Origin: Pseudomonadota bacterium
Lineage (GTDB): Bacteria > Pseudomonadota > Gammaproteobacteria > Acidiferrobacterales > Acidiferrobacteraceae
Direction of reading: 5' to 3'
Assembly (NCBI GenBank): GCA_021795255.1
Contig: JAJYPQ010000275.1
Span: forward strand, 1 to 5,868
Length of the DNA stretch: 5,868 nucleotides
Part shown: positions 5,536 to 5,868 of the stretch, one piece after another
How positions within the stretch are numbered: position 1 is the stretch's first letter
Layout: each line of letters begins with the position of its first letter
Program-made: the position numbers and the translations under genes
The notes under the pieces: generated by a model
Databases searched by the model: none
Told to the model about the DNA's origin: nothing
The model's input: the letters and a program-made list of their open reading frames with translations, nothing else

Positions 5536-5868
5536 TCAAGCGGGCTGCAAGTCGCGCCCCAACCATTCGTCGATAATCCGGGCCGCGGCCTCGGCGGCGA
5601 TCCCGGTTTCGTGCAGAAGAATCCCGAGATTGGTATGGCGCCGCGCCAACGTCCCCACGACCAGCAGATCGCGCTTGGCCGGTACCCTCTGGAGCAGGAT
5701 CATGCCGTCCACCGCGCTCACCGCGACAAACTGCGTGCGCCCGATCATGACTTCGCGGCCGATGGTCTCGCCGAGCGCCACGATCGATCCCACCATTGCC
5801 GACACCCGCTGCGGATCGGCCTCGTTGTCGACCACCGCCGATACTCGTCGTCCGTCCGTGGTGGCGAG
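5536..5868 (-). CDS. Roadblock/LC7 domain protein, 5' end outside the window
   Basis: The frame is open through the right edge. It begins LATTDGRRVSAVVDNEAD, which looks like the early roadblock strand (TTDG turn), so the GTG at 5833-5835 is internal and not the start. The 110 visible residues continue with QRVSAMVGSIVALGETIG (helix), FVAVSAVDGMILLQRVP (strands) and DLLVVGTLARRHTNLGILL, then a final helix ending WLGRDLQPA. This is the general MglB-type roadblock layout and is clearly diverged from the neighbouring roadblock protein, so the two may form a heterodimer or act in sequence. They lie in the same orientation 75 bases apart. Partner GTPases or kinases, if any, would lie to the right of the window. 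Confidence 0.8.
   Translation of the reverse strand, partial: LATTDGRRVSAVVDNEADPQRVSAMVGSIVALGETIGREVMIGRTQFVAVSAVDGMILLQRVPAKRDLLVVGTLARRHTNLGILLHETGIAAEAAARIIDEWLGRDLQPA

Noticed and set aside
1..5868. Absence of CTGCAG in the window as a sign of site avoidance
   Set aside because: I saw none by eye, but only one or two would be expected in a sequence of this length, so the absence carries little weight.
1..5868. CRISPR array, tRNA or rRNA genes, intact insertion sequence
   Set aside because: No regularly spaced repeats, no cloverleaf-like sequence and no complete transposase or terminal inverted repeats were seen.

Overview
The window looks like a chromosomal segment of a GC-rich proteobacterium. 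GC-rich codon use, lipoate-ligase and roadblock/LC7 genes, and a PstI-type restriction-modification pair are all compatible with a gammaproteobacterium or relative. An acidophilic or sulfur-oxidising lineage crossed my mind, but nothing in the sequence proves it.

Left edge (1-243): about 104 bases at the edge are a close direct repeat of the 3' part of the roadblock gene at the right end. They are joined to unrelated sequence and look like a chimeric remnant. Positions 244-457 hold no convincing gene. This stretch is AT-richer than the rest and carries a candidate promoter with an inverted repeat over its -35 box, plus two very short ORFs with good ribosome binding sites.

Left half, plus strand (458-2921): a two-gene type II restriction-modification operon of the PstI/BsuBI family (expected target CTGCAG). 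The N6-adenine methyltransferase comes first and overlaps the endonuclease start, so translation is probably coupled. The methyltransferase keeps its motifs. The endonuclease keeps the family's C-terminal signature, but a Gly sits where I expect the catalytic acidic residue, so it may be inactive. Downstream (3027-3269) lies a decayed HicB-type antitoxin gene with two compensating frame changes and no visible hicA, followed by a short C-terminus-like fragment that ends against the next gene.

Right half, minus strand (5868 down to 3334): a roadblock/LC7 gene cut by the window edge, then a complete roadblock/LC7 gene whose last codons also form a terminator-like hairpin plus T-tract, then after a structured gap a three-domain protein: lipoate-protein ligase catalytic domain, ligase accessory domain and a cysteine-rich DUF116 domain. 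This ligase-DUF116 fusion beside two roadblock proteins is the least ordinary intact biology here.

Overall, a partly decayed accessory patch (restriction-modification, antitoxin remnant, gene fragments) abuts an apparently intact minus-strand cluster. The direct copies of roadblock sequence at both ends suggest that duplication or recombination shaped the locus.
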